A DNA stretch of 39,700 nucleotides from an uncultured Oscillospiraceae bacterium (lineage in GTDB: Bacteria > Bacillota > Clostridia > Oscillospirales > Oscillospiraceae). The position numbers and the translations under genes are program-made. Position 1 is the first letter of the stretch. Each line of letters begins with the position of its first letter. This document shows, piece by piece, positions 7,537 to 16,645 of the stretch. The DNA lies in contig CANQBA010000037.1 in the NCBI GenBank assembly GCA_947589545.1, positions 1 to 39,700 of the forward strand, read 5' to 3'. The notes beneath the pieces are model-generated. The model was not told where the DNA came from, ran no database searches, and saw only the letters and a list, made by a program, of their open reading frames with translations.

Positions 7537-8383
7537 AATATATCTTCAAATCAACGGTATGAACGTCATCACCCAGACCACCGTGGCCAGCTTTGCCGTG
7601 ATGGTTCTTTTGTGCGTGGCGGGGTATTTCCTGGGGCGGAACCTGAAAAAGCGCCCGGGGAGGATGCAGGTGCTGACGGAGAAGGGCGTCTCCATGCTCT
7701 ACGGTCTTGTGGAGGAGACGATGGGCAAGCACAACGCCTACTGGACGCCCTACATCGGGGCGCTGTTCCTCTCCTCCATCGGCGGCTCCCTCATCGGCAT
7801 GACGGGCATTTTCCGCTCTGCCACCTCCGACGTGTCCACCACCATCACCTGGGCGCTGATGACCAGCTTTCTGGTGTGGGGCTGTACCATCAAAAACAGC
7901 GGCCTGAAGAATTTCCTGAAGGGGTACATAAATCCCCTGAATATCGTCTCCGACATCGCCCAGCCTGTCAGTATGGCCTTCCGTCACTTCGGGAACATCA
8001 TGGGCGGCGGGGTGCTGACCAGCATCCTCTACACGGGCCTTGCGGGCCTGTCCTCCCTGGTGGTGGGGGCGGTGCGCGCCAACGGCTGGGCCGTCACCGG
8101 CGTCACGGCGCTGGTGGGGGCGGCGCTCCTTTTCCTGGGCTTTAAAAAGGGAAAGCTGGCGGGCAAGATCTTCGGCGCGGTGTTCGCGGCTATCGCCGCG
8201 GCGGCGGCGCTGGAGCTTCTGGGTATTTTCCGGGAGATCCCCATTTTGGAGGTGGGCATCCCGGCGGTGCTGAGCCTCTATTTCGACATCTTCTCCGGCG
8301 GCATCCAGGCCCTGGTGTTCTCCCTGCTGACCATGGTCTATGTGGGTATGGCGTGTCCCCCTCGCGAGGAGAAGGGCAAGTAA
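7517..8383 (+). CDS. atpB: F-type ATP synthase subunit a, with an unusual internal insertion
   Basis: This 288-residue stator subunit forms the ion half-channels against the c ring. The essential Arg is R156 in MAFRHFGNIMGGG, and the C-terminal pair of helices ends IPAVLSLYFDIFSGGIQALVF. Two features are odd. Between about residues 183 and 240 there is an extra segment with hydrophobic stretches (VTGVTALVGAALLFLG and IFGAVFAAIAAAAALELLG) where ordinary subunits go quickly from the Arg helix to the last hairpin. Also, the position matching E. coli a-subunit Glu219 reads Gly. The ATG at 7517 is used; a GTG three codons earlier is possible. It lies inside the operon, overlapping atpI. Confidence 0.9.
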   Translation: MEVNGPKIYLQINGMNVITQTTVASFAVMVLLCVAGYFLGRNLKKRPGRMQVLTEKGVSMLYGLVEETMGKHNAYWTPYIGALFLSSIGGSLIGMTGIFRSATSDVSTTITWALMTSFLVWGCTIKNSGLKNFLKGYINPLNIVSDIAQPVSMAFRHFGNIMGGGVLTSILYTGLAGLSSLVVGAVRANGWAVTGVTALVGAALLFLGFKKGKLAGKIFGAVFAAIAAAAALELLGIFREIPILEVGIPAVLSLYFDIFSGGIQALVFSLLTMVYVGMACPPREEKGK

Positions 8384-8456
8384 GGGCCAAACAAGTAATT
8401 AACCGTATTTTACGGTTAAGGATACAAAACGCAAACTATTACAGGAGGTAAATATT

Positions 8457-8696
8457 ATGGGTGAAATCGTTAGAGCCGCGGCCGTTCTCGGCGCGGGACT
8501 TTGCATGGGTATCGGCGCTATCGGCCCCGCTCTGGGCGAGGGCAACGCCGTGGGAAAGGCCCTGGAGGGCATGGCCCGTCAGCCGGAGGCCGCCGGCACC
8601 CTGCGTACCAACATGATCCTGGGATGCGCCATCACCGAGTCCACGGGCATCTACTCCCTGGTCATCGCGATCCTGCTGATCTTCGCGGTCAGATAA
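8457..8696 (+). CDS. atpE: F-type ATP synthase subunit c with two-carboxylate ion site
   Basis: A 79-residue two-helix hairpin that oligomerises into the rotor ring. AGGAGGT lies seven bases before the ATG. The polar loop carries the conserved ARQPEA. Helix 2 holds the ion carboxylate E61 in ITESTGIYSL. Helix 1 has a second Glu, E28 in GPALGEGNAVG, exactly 33 residues before E61. Those positions match Glu32 and Glu65 of the two-carboxylate c subunit described in Fusobacterium nucleatum and Gln32/Glu65 of Ilyobacter tartaricus; Ser62 and Thr63 match the Na+-coordinating Ser66 and Thr67. I therefore infer Na+ coupling, although proton use cannot be excluded by reading alone. A 73-base gap precedes it, the largest before atpF. 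Confidence 0.95.
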   Translation: MGEIVRAAAVLGAGLCMGIGAIGPALGEGNAVGKALEGMARQPEAAGTLRTNMILGCAITESTGIYSLVIAILLIFAVR

Positions 8697-8738
8697 GCGG
8701 CGCTTACAGAGCTATTATCACCGGAAGGAGTGAGTGAC

Positions 8739-9266
8739 TTGCTGATTTTAACACAGGTCACACAATTTGAGAGCCTGGTGGGGGTGAACCCCTGGACGGC
8801 CCTCTTTACCTTCTGCAACATGATCATCACCTTCCTCCTGCTGAAGAAATTCCTCTTCAAGCCGGTGAAGAAGATGATCGATGAGCGGCAGAAGGAGATC
8901 GACGATATGTACCGGGAGGCCGAGGCTGCCAAGACCGAGGCGGCCAAGCTCCAGGCGGATTACGAGGAGCATCTGAGCTCCGCCAGGGCCGAGCGGGACG
9001 AGATCCTGCGCGACGCCGTTTCCCGCGCCAGAAAGCGGGAGACGGAGATTCTGACGGAGGCCAAGTCCGACGCCGCCGCCCTGATGGCCAAGGCCGAGAG
9101 CGATATCGCGCAGGAGAAGAAAAAGGCCCTCAATGAGGTGAAGAACGAGATCTCCTCCCTCTCCATCTCCATCGCGGAGACGGTGGTGGAGCGGGAGATC
9201 ACCCGGGCCGACCAGGAGCGGCTGGTGATGGAGTTCATCGGGAAGCTGGGGGAGGACAATGACTGA
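8739..9266 (+). CDS. atpF: F-type ATP synthase subunit b
   Basis: A 175-residue peripheral-stalk subunit: one N-terminal membrane helix (about WTALFTFCNMIITFLLLKKF) followed by a long Glu/Ala/Lys-rich helix (about residues 50-140) typical of the b-subunit coiled coil that joins the a subunit to delta and alpha. TTG at 8739 is chosen because GGAAGGAG ends eight bases before it. The GTG at 8730 overlaps that site and would add three residues. The stop overlaps atpH by eight bases, indicating translational coupling. Confidence 0.93.
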   Translation: MLILTQVTQFESLVGVNPWTALFTFCNMIITFLLLKKFLFKPVKKMIDERQKEIDDMYREAEAAKTEAAKLQADYEEHLSSARAERDEILRDAVSRARKRETEILTEAKSDAAALMAKAESDIAQEKKKALNEVKNEISSLSISIAETVVEREITRADQERLVMEFIGKLGEDND

Positions 9267-9798
9267 CTTTGCCAGGATCTACGGCGGCTCCCTCTATGAG
9301 CTGGCCCGGGACGAGGGCCTGACGGGGGAGATTTTGTCCCAGCTGGAGACGTGCGCCGGTATCCTGGAGGGGACGCCGGAGTATACCCGCTTTTTGAGCA
9401 CGCCCGCCGTCACCAAGGAGGCCCGCAGGGCCGCCGTGGACGAGAGCTTCGGCGTCCAGGCGCACCCCTATGTGACCGGGTTTTTGAAGCTGCTGGTGGA
9501 TCGGGGGCAGGTGCGGGAGTTTCACGGCTGCGTCCGGGTCTTCCGGGAGCGCTATAACGAGGACAACGGCATCCTGGAGGTGACCGTCACCACCGCCGCG
9601 CCCCTGACGGAGCCCGCCCGCGGGAAGCTTCTTACGAAGCTGGCGGCCATGTTCGGCAAAAAGATCGTGCTGAAGGAGAAGACGGATCCCGGCGTGCTGG
9701 GCGGTATGCGTCTGGAGTGCGCCGGAAAGCGCTATGACGGCACGGTGCGCGACCGGCTGGACAGGATCCAGCGCGGCCTGCGGGAGACGGTGCTTTGA
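9259..9798 (+). CDS. atpH: F-type ATP synthase subunit delta
   Basis: A 179-residue OSCP/delta subunit that links the b stalk to the top of the alpha3beta3 head. N-terminal helices (FARIYGGSLYELARDEG) and the conserved C-terminal stretch (TAAPLTEPARGKLLTKLAAMFGKK, here cited in part, then LLGGMRLECAGKRYDGTVRDRL-like ending) fit the family, as does the length. The ATG at 9259 lies inside the end of atpF. A 52-base gap then leads to atpA with its own AGGAG site. Confidence 0.93.
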   Translation: MTDFARIYGGSLYELARDEGLTGEILSQLETCAGILEGTPEYTRFLSTPAVTKEARRAAVDESFGVQAHPYVTGFLKLLVDRGQVREFHGCVRVFRERYNEDNGILEVTVTTAAPLTEPARGKLLTKLAAMFGKKIVLKEKTDPGVLGGMRLECAGKRYDGTVRDRLDRIQRGLRETVL

Positions 9799-9850
9799 CC
9801 CCCTTATCATGGGACGCGTATTCACATTGTAGTTGTAGGAGAGTTATACC

Positions 9851-11359
9851 ATGGAACTGAAACCAGAGGAGATAACCAGGATCATCAAGGCCCAGATCAA
9901 GAACTACTCCAAGCTCATCGAGGAGAGCGAGACGGGCACCGTCATACTGGTGGGCGACGGCATCGCCAGGGCGTCGGGCCTGACGAACTGCCTGATGAAC
10001 GAGCTTGTAGAGTTCCCCAATGGGGAGTTCGGCATGGCCCAGAACCTGGAGGAGAACTCCGTTTCCATCGTCATACTGGGCTCCGACGCCGGCATCCGGG
10101 AGGGCGATCAGGTGAAGCGTACGGGCCGGGTGGTCTCCGTCCCCGTGGGGGAGGCCCTCATCGGCCGGGTGGTGGACGCCCTGGGACAGCCCATCGACGG
10201 TAAGGGCGAGATCGCCGCTGTGCGTTTTGATCCCATCGAGGCCCCGGCCCCCGGCATCATCGAGCGCAAGAGCGTCTCCGTGCCCCTGCAGACGGGCATC
10301 AAGGCCATCGACTCCATGATCCCCATCGGGCGCGGCCAGCGCGAGCTCATCATCGGCGACCGGCAGACGGGCAAGTCCACCATCGCCATCGACACCATTA
10401 TCAACCAGAAGGGCAAGGATTGCATCTGCATCTATGTGGCCATCGGCCAAAAGCGCTCCACCGTGGCCCAGGTGGTCAGCACCCTGGAGGCCGCGGGGGC
10501 TATGGATTACACCACCGTGGTGTCCGCTACGGCCTCGGAGCTGGCGCCCATGCAGTACATTGCGCCCTATTCCGGCTGCACCATGGGCGAATATTTCATG
10601 AAGCAGGGGAAGGACGTGCTGGTGATCTACGACGATCTTTCCAAGCACGCGGTGGCCTACCGGGCCATCTCCCTGCTGATCCGGCGGCCTCCCGGACGGG
10701 AGGCGTATCCCGGCGATGTGTTCTACCTCCACTCCCGGCTTCTGGAGCGGGCCGCGCGGATGGCCCCGGAGTACGGCGGAGGGTCGCTGACCGCCCTGCC
10801 CATCATCGAGACGCAGGCCGGCGACGTGTCGGCGTACATCCCCACCAACGTCATCTCCATCACCGACGGACAGATCTTCCTGGAGACGGAGCTTTTCCAC
10901 TCCGGCATCATGCCCGCCGTGAACCCCGGCATCTCGGTGAGCCGCGTGGGCGGCTCGGCCCAGATCAAGGCTATGAAGAAGGTGGCGGGCTCCTTAAAGC
11001 TTATCTACTCCCAGTACAGGGAGCTGCAGTCCTTTGCCCAGTTCGGCTCGGATCTTGACCAGGACACCAAGGATCGCCTGGCCCAGGGCGAGCGGATCGT
11101 GGAGGTGCTGAAGCAGAAAAACGGCGCCCCCGTGGAGGTGGCCCACCAGGTGTGCATCTTCTACGCGGCCACGAACGGGTATCTGAAGGACATCGAGACG
11201 GCGAAAATTTCCGAATTTGAGCAGGGCCTTTACGACTACATGGACGAGCACGGCTACGATGTGCTGTCCGCCATCCGCGAGACCGGCAAGCTGGAGCCGG
11301 CGGCGGAAGAGGAGCTGAAGACCTGCATCACGAAATATATCCAGATCTTCAACAAGTGA
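9851..11359 (+). CDS. atpA: F-type ATP synthase subunit alpha
   Basis: A 502-residue non-catalytic nucleotide-binding subunit of the F1 head. The Walker A loop GDRQTGKST is at residues 169-177. The alpha-type arginine finger region [10 protein letters not shown] and the DELSEI-free C-terminal bundle (QLLEGQ-like helices ending YIQIFNK) are as expected. Length is normal. AGGAG lies ten bases before the ATG. It is followed by atpG eleven bases later, in the usual HAGDC order. Confidence 0.97.
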   Translation: MELKPEEITRIIKAQIKNYSKLIEESETGTVILVGDGIARASGLTNCLMNELVEFPNGEFGMAQNLEENSVSIVILGSDAGIREGDQVKRTGRVVSVPVGEALIGRVVDALGQPIDGKGEIAAVRFDPIEAPAPGIIERKSVSVPLQTGIKAIDSMIPIGRGQRELIIGDRQTGKSTIAIDTIINQKGKDCICIYVAIGQKRSTVAQVVSTLEAAGAMDYTTVVSATASELAPMQYIAPYSGCTMGEYFMKQGKDVLVIYDDLSKHAVAYRAISLLIRRPPGREAYPGDVFYLHSRLLERAARMAPEYGGGSLTALPIIETQAGDVSAYIPTNVISITDGQIFLETELFHSGIMPAVNPGISVSRVGGSAQIKAMKKVAGSLKLIYSQYRELQSFAQFGSDLDQDTKDRLAQGERIVEVLKQKNGAPVEVAHQVCIFYAATNGYLKDIETAKISEFEQGLYDYMDEHGYDVLSAIRETGKLEPAAEEELKTCITKYIQIFNK

Positions 11360-11370
11360 GGTGAGCCGCA

Positions 11371-12219
11371 GTGGCCGGTGTTTCCATGAAGGATATCAAG
11401 CTGCGCATCCGCAGTATGGAGAGCACCAAGCAGATCACAAAGGCCATGGAGATGGTGGCCGCCTCTAAGCTGCGCCGGGCCCAGGACAACGTGACCCGCA
11501 GCCGCCCCTATTTTGAGACGATCTACGCCACCATGTGCGCCATCGCCAAAAGCTCCGGCAGCTTTACCTCCCCGTATCTGGAGAACAGGGAGGTCAAAAG
11601 GAGCTGTTACGTGGTGATCGCCGGCGACAGGGGCCTGGCGGGGGGCTACAACCACAACGTCCTGAAGCTGGCCGAGGCGGAGATGGCGGGACGTGATGTC
11701 ACCGTGGTGCCCATCGGGAAAAAGAGCGTGGAGAATTTCCGCGCCCACGGGTACCACATCCTGACGGACGCCTATTTTCAGGCGGGGAGCATGTCGGTGT
11801 CCGACTGCTTCACCCTGGCCCGGGATCTGTGCGGCCGGTTCCTGGCAGGAGAATTTGATGAGGTTCGCATCGTCTACACGGGGTTCGTGTCCATTCTGAC
11901 GCAACAGCCCACGGCGATGACCGTCCTGCCCCTCCAGGGGGCCGGGGAGCCGGAGACGGGGGCCTCGGAGACGCTGTACGAGCCGGACAGCGAGACGCTG
12001 TTCGCCGCCATCGTGCCGGAGTATCTGGGGGGCCTTTTGTACGGGGCGCTGTGTGAGTGCGTGGCCTCGGAGCAGGGCGCGCGACGCACGGCCATGGATT
12101 CCGCCACCAAGAACGCCGAGGAGATGATCGGCGACCTGTCGCTGAAATATAACCGCGCCCGCCAGGGGGCCATCACCCAGGAGATCACGGAGATCGTGGC
12201 GGGGTCCACCGGTTCATAA
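11371..12219 (+). CDS. atpG: F-type ATP synthase subunit gamma
   Basis: A 282-residue central-stalk subunit that transmits rotation of the c ring to the catalytic beta subunits. The N terminus MKDIKLRIRSMESTKQITKA, the GDRGLAGGYN motif in the middle, and the C-terminal helix (RRTAMDSATKNAEEMIGDL) are diagnostic. GTG at 11371 follows GAGGTGAG by five bases; an internal ATG at codon 6 is possible but less well placed. A 146-base gap with two hairpins separates it from atpD. Confidence 0.95.
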   Translation: MAGVSMKDIKLRIRSMESTKQITKAMEMVAASKLRRAQDNVTRSRPYFETIYATMCAIAKSSGSFTSPYLENREVKRSCYVVIAGDRGLAGGYNHNVLKLAEAEMAGRDVTVVPIGKKSVENFRAHGYHILTDAYFQAGSMSVSDCFTLARDLCGRFLAGEFDEVRIVYTGFVSILTQQPTAMTVLPLQGAGEPETGASETLYEPDSETLFAAIVPEYLGGLLYGALCECVASEQGARRTAMDSATKNAEEMIGDLSLKYNRARQGAITQEITEIVAGSTGS

Positions 12220-12233
12220 AGGGATCTGCTGGT

Positions 12234-13757
<1,524 letters not shown>

Positions 13758-13762
13758 CCGGC

Positions 13763-14173
13763 ATGGCGACCTTCAAGCTGAAAATCGTTACCCCCGACGG
13801 GGCGATGTTCGACGGGGAGGCCAGGAGCCTGACGGTGCGAACCGTGGTGGGCGACGTGTGCATCCTGCCGGGACATATCAATTTCCTCACCGCCCTGGGG
13901 ATGGGAGAGGCCAAGGTGGTTCCCGCCGAGGGGGAGGCCCGCCGCGCCGCGTGCATCGGCGGGATGCTGTCGGTGAACGGGGAGCGGGTGACGCTGGCCC
14001 CCACCACCTTTGAGTGGGCCGACGAGATTGACCTTCAGCGGGCGGAGCTTGCCCGGGATCAGGCCCAGGAGAAGCTGGCCCACCGGGAGAAGCTCAACGA
14101 CCATGAGTTTGCCATCGCCGAGGCGAAGCTGAAACGGGCGCTGGTGCGCTCCAGCGTGGCCAGCAGGAGATAA
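13763..14173 (+). CDS. atpC: F-type ATP synthase subunit epsilon
   Basis: A 136-residue epsilon subunit: an N-terminal beta sandwich (FKLKIVTPDGAMFDGEA, then DVCILPGHINFLTAL) and a C-terminal two-helix domain (ELARDQAQEKL, EAKLKRALVRSSVA) that can inhibit ATP hydrolysis. ATG at 13763 has GAGGGTGA six bases upstream; an in-frame GTG at 13754 overlaps the atpD stop. Last gene of the operon, followed after 13 bases by a strong terminator. Confidence 0.94.
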   Translation: MATFKLKIVTPDGAMFDGEARSLTVRTVVGDVCILPGHINFLTALGMGEAKVVPAEGEARRAACIGGMLSVNGERVTLAPTTFEWADEIDLQRAELARDQAQEKLAHREKLNDHEFAIAEAKLKRALVRSSVASRR

Positions 14174-14186
14174 GTTGGGTAAAAGT

Positions 14187-14221
14187 AAAAGGCCCCCCGG
14201 CCGCTGCCGGGGGGCCTTTTT
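14187..14221 (+). terminator. Terminator of the atp operon
   Basis: A 14-bp perfect stem, AAAAGGCCCCCCGG/CCGGGGGGCCTTTT, with a six-base loop and a T-run ending at 14221. The A-rich 5' arm makes it partly bidirectional. Confidence 0.92.
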
Positions 14222-14409
14222 GCGCGTGATTGAAGGGGTTTTGAGCAGTAATTGACACCCGGCGGTTGACCGGGACGGGCGGGAATGGGCCGCATTGGGG
14301 GCCCCATCGGGCCGTTGCCCGATGGGGATAGGAGGAGCGAACCGTGCGAGTGAGGGCGAACACTTGCAGCCCGAGCCATCGCCGGTTCCGCGACGACGCC
14401 GGCGGCCCG
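14222..14409. other. Structured intergenic sequence between atpC and ribF
   Basis: No gene is supported here. It holds a perfect 11-bp hairpin (CCCCATCGGGC at 14302-14312 with GCCCGATGGGG at 14317-14327, loop CGTT) and a GC-rich tail with CGCCGG/CCGGCG pairing near 14382-14403. Small open frames exist but have no ribosome binding site or recognisable product. It could be a dispersed intergenic repeat or a small RNA. Confidence 0.4.
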
Positions 14410-14434
14410 TAAATAAAATTGCGGCGAAGCCGCA
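14410..14434 (-). terminator. Terminator of the rimP-ribF operon
   Basis: On the minus strand TGCGGC-TTC-GCCGCA is followed by ATTTTATTTA, starting seven bases after the ribF stop. It ends the long minus-strand translation operon. Confidence 0.75.
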
Positions 14435-14440
14435 GCCTTG

Positions 14441-15376
14441 TTATTTCCAATCCGGGTAGTCGAAGGGGTCGATGGGGTTGCGGTCGAAGAAGCGGAGAGT
14501 CTCGGCGGCGTCGGCGCGGATCTGGTCGCGCAGCTGCTCGATCTTATCGAATTTCCGCTCGTCCCGGAGGAAACGGTAGAATTCCACCCGGATCTGACAG
14601 CCGTAGAGGTTCCCGTCGAAGCCCAGCAGGTGGCTCTCCACGCTGACGGCGTCCTGGCCGCTGACGGTGGGGCGGACGCCGATGTTGGTGACGGCGGGGA
14701 CGCGCAGGCCGGTTCTCAGAATGTGGGCCTCGGCTATGTAGACGCCGTGGCGGGGGACGAGGACGCCCTCCTCGAAGCGCATGTTGACGGTGGGGGTGCC
14801 CAGCGTCCTTCCGAAGCGGTAGCCGTGGCGCACGGTGTCCGTCAGCAGGTGGCGGTGGCCCAAAAGCTCGCCTGCCCGGCGGCACTGGCCCTCCAGCAGC
14901 AGGGCACGGATGCGGGTGGAGCTGATGGGCTCGCCGTCCGCCAGCACGGGCGGCACGATCCGACAGCCCAGGGACAGGGCGGCGCACTTCTCCCGCAAAA
15001 GGGAGGCGGTGCCGGCCCCCTGATAGCCGAAGCGGAAGTCACTGCCGGCCACCAGGCACACCGCGCCAAAGTCGCTTTTCAGCCACTCCACGAACCGATC
15101 CCAAGCCATATGCCGGAGCCCGTCGTCGAAATGCAGGAAGATGAGGTCGTCGATGCCGTAGAGCCGGCGCATGATGTCCGCCCGGTCCAGGGGGGAGTTG
15201 ATCATGGGGACGGGGCGGCCGTCCGATGTCTTACAGGGGGGCGTGTCGAAGGAGATGACGGCGGGGGCCACGTTGTATTCACGGGCCAGCTCACAGGTAG
15301 CCCGCAGAAGGGCGGCGTGGCCCAGATGGACGCCGTCGAAAAAGCCAAGGGCGATGACCCGCTGACCTTTTTCCAA
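14441..15376 (-). CDS. ribF: Bifunctional riboflavin kinase/FAD synthetase
   Basis: A 311-residue enzyme that phosphorylates riboflavin to FMN and adenylates FMN to FAD. The N-terminal nucleotidyltransferase domain has GFFDGVHLGH at residues 11-20 and ISSTRIRALL near residue 150. The C-terminal riboflavin kinase domain has HGYRFGRTLGTPTVNM and GVYIAEAHI. TTG at 15376 follows GAGGTGA by five to six bases and directly abuts the truB stop (TGATTG), so translation is coupled. It is last in the operon and is followed by a terminator. Confidence 0.95.
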   Translation of the reverse strand: MEKGQRVIALGFFDGVHLGHAALLRATCELAREYNVAPAVISFDTPPCKTSDGRPVPMINSPLDRADIMRRLYGIDDLIFLHFDDGLRHMAWDRFVEWLKSDFGAVCLVAGSDFRFGYQGAGTASLLREKCAALSLGCRIVPPVLADGEPISSTRIRALLLEGQCRRAGELLGHRHLLTDTVRHGYRFGRTLGTPTVNMRFEEGVLVPRHGVYIAEAHILRTGLRVPAVTNIGVRPTVSGQDAVSVESHLLGFDGNLYGCQIRVEFYRFLRDERKFDKIEQLRDQIRADAAETLRFFDRNPIDPFDYPDWK

Positions 15377-16249
15377 TCAAATCACCTCGAAAAAGCTTTT
15401 GACAGTCCGCATTTGGCCGGCCTCCGCCTCACCCACCAGCAAAAACGTGCCGGAGGGGGCGTAGACCCGGTACCGCCCGCAGGGCAGATCCACGGGGAAG
15501 GGGGCGCCGCTGCGGCATTTGCGCTCCTGGGCCTCCGTCACCGTGACGGCGGGGAGGGCGGAAAAGAGGCAGTCCACCGGGAGAAGAAGGCCGTCCAGGA
15601 CGCCCGTTTGGGCCTGCTCCACCACCTGGGAGAGGGGGTGGGCGGCTTCAATATCGAATGCCCCGGCCCGCGTGCGCCGGAGAGAGGCCATGACGCCGCC
15701 ACAGCCCAGGCGCTGGCCGATGTCGTGGCAGAGGGTGCGGATGTAGGTGCCCTTGGAGCACTCCACCTCCAGAAGAAAGCCGTCCTCCGTATAGCCCGCG
15801 CAGGTCAGGGAGTAGACCGTCACCTCCCGCGGGGGGCGCTCCACGCTCCCGCCCCGGCGGGCGATCTCGTAGAGCTTTCTGCCGCCGATCTTTACGGCGG
15901 AGTACATGGGCGGGATCTGCTGGATGGGGCCGGTGAAGGCGGGGAGAACAGCCAGCAGGTCAGCGGGCGTTGCGCTGACCGGGCGCGTCTCCAGAACGGC
16001 GCCGCTGATGTCCTGGGTATCGGTGACCAGCCCCAGGCGGAGGAGGGCGGTGTAGCGCTTGCGGTCGTTTTCCGCGAATTCCACGGCCCGGGTGGCGCGG
16101 CCCACAAAGACAGGCAGGACGCCGGTGGCCAGGGGATCCAGGGTGCCGGAGTGGCCCACGCGCTTTTCGTGGAGGATGCCCCGGAGCTTGGCACACACGT
16201 CCTGGCTTGTCCAGCCGGGGGGTTTATCGATGATAAGGATACCGTTCAT
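15377..16249 (-). CDS. truB: tRNA pseudouridine(55) synthase
   Basis: A 290-residue enzyme making pseudouridine 55 in the T-loop of tRNAs. The N terminus MNGILIIDKPPGWTSQD and the catalytic loop HSGTLDPLATGVL (Asp38) are diagnostic, with KRYTALLRLG, PPMYSAVKIGG and CSKGTYIRTL following. The C-terminal PUA-like part ends SFFEVI. ATG at 16249 has AGGAGG six bases upstream. Upstream lies a non-coding inverted-repeat element rather than the close junction seen elsewhere in the operon. Longer open frames upstream of 16249 are readings of that element. Confidence 0.96.
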   Translation of the reverse strand: MNGILIIDKPPGWTSQDVCAKLRGILHEKRVGHSGTLDPLATGVLPVFVGRATRAVEFAENDRKRYTALLRLGLVTDTQDISGAVLETRPVSATPADLLAVLPAFTGPIQQIPPMYSAVKIGGRKLYEIARRGGSVERPPREVTVYSLTCAGYTEDGFLLEVECSKGTYIRTLCHDIGQRLGCGGVMASLRRTRAGAFDIEAAHPLSQVVEQAQTGVLDGLLLPVDCLFSALPAVTVTEAQERKCRSGAPFPVDLPCGRYRVYAPSGTFLLVGEAEAGQMRTVKSFFEVI

Positions 16250-16293
16250 AGGTCGCCTCCTGTGCCGGCGGGGGGCCTTGCCCCGGCGAGGGA

Positions 16294-16645
16294 ATAAGGT
16301 TGTCCGCCTTAACGGCGGACGGGGACTTGCTTTCTCCTCTTTTGTGTTGACAAAAGAGGAGAAAGCAACAAAGAGGAGAAAAGCAACCAGAGGGGGGATT
16401 TTGTATTTTCCCCCTCTGGACTCCCCCTTGAACCGGCCAGAGGGGGTTGCGACCCCCATCTGGACTCCCCCGGGGAGCGCCCGAACGAGAACCTTGTAGG
16501 GGCCAGAGAACCGCTCGGCCCACATGCCGCACCTCCGAATTCCCTTCCATACAGGCCGACCAAGAGAGGCCGCCCCTGCGGGTGCGGTGTACGAAATGTG
16601 GTGGGAATTCGGGATATGGGCCGCCGTTGAGGCGGACAACCTTAT
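16294..16645. mobile_element. MITE-like element with 25-bp terminal inverted repeats
   Basis: Arms at 16294-16318 and 16621-16645 are inverted copies with one mismatch (key ends ATAAGGTTGTCCGCCT and its complement). Inside are a perfect 19-bp hairpin (16327-16345 with 16350-16368, loop GTTG) and two CCAGAGGGGG-type hairpins (16387-16419 and 16437-16463). The 352-bp segment has no credible gene on either strand. If the repeat is trimmed to begin AGGTTG, each end is flanked by TA, the target duplication of IS630/Tc1-type MITEs. It splits nrnA from truB, and its right edge provides the TAA stop codon of nrnA. Non-autonomous mobility is inferred. Confidence 0.55.

Noticed and set aside
14438-16297. 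619-residue plus-strand open frame
   Set aside because: It is antisense to ribF and truB, which have clear family motifs; the translation is low-complexity Gly/Ala/Val/His, typical of a GC-rich shadow.
16250-16639. Long N-terminal extension of TruB on the minus strand
   Set aside because: It reads through the inverted-repeat element; TruB has its family start and AGGAGG site at 16249.
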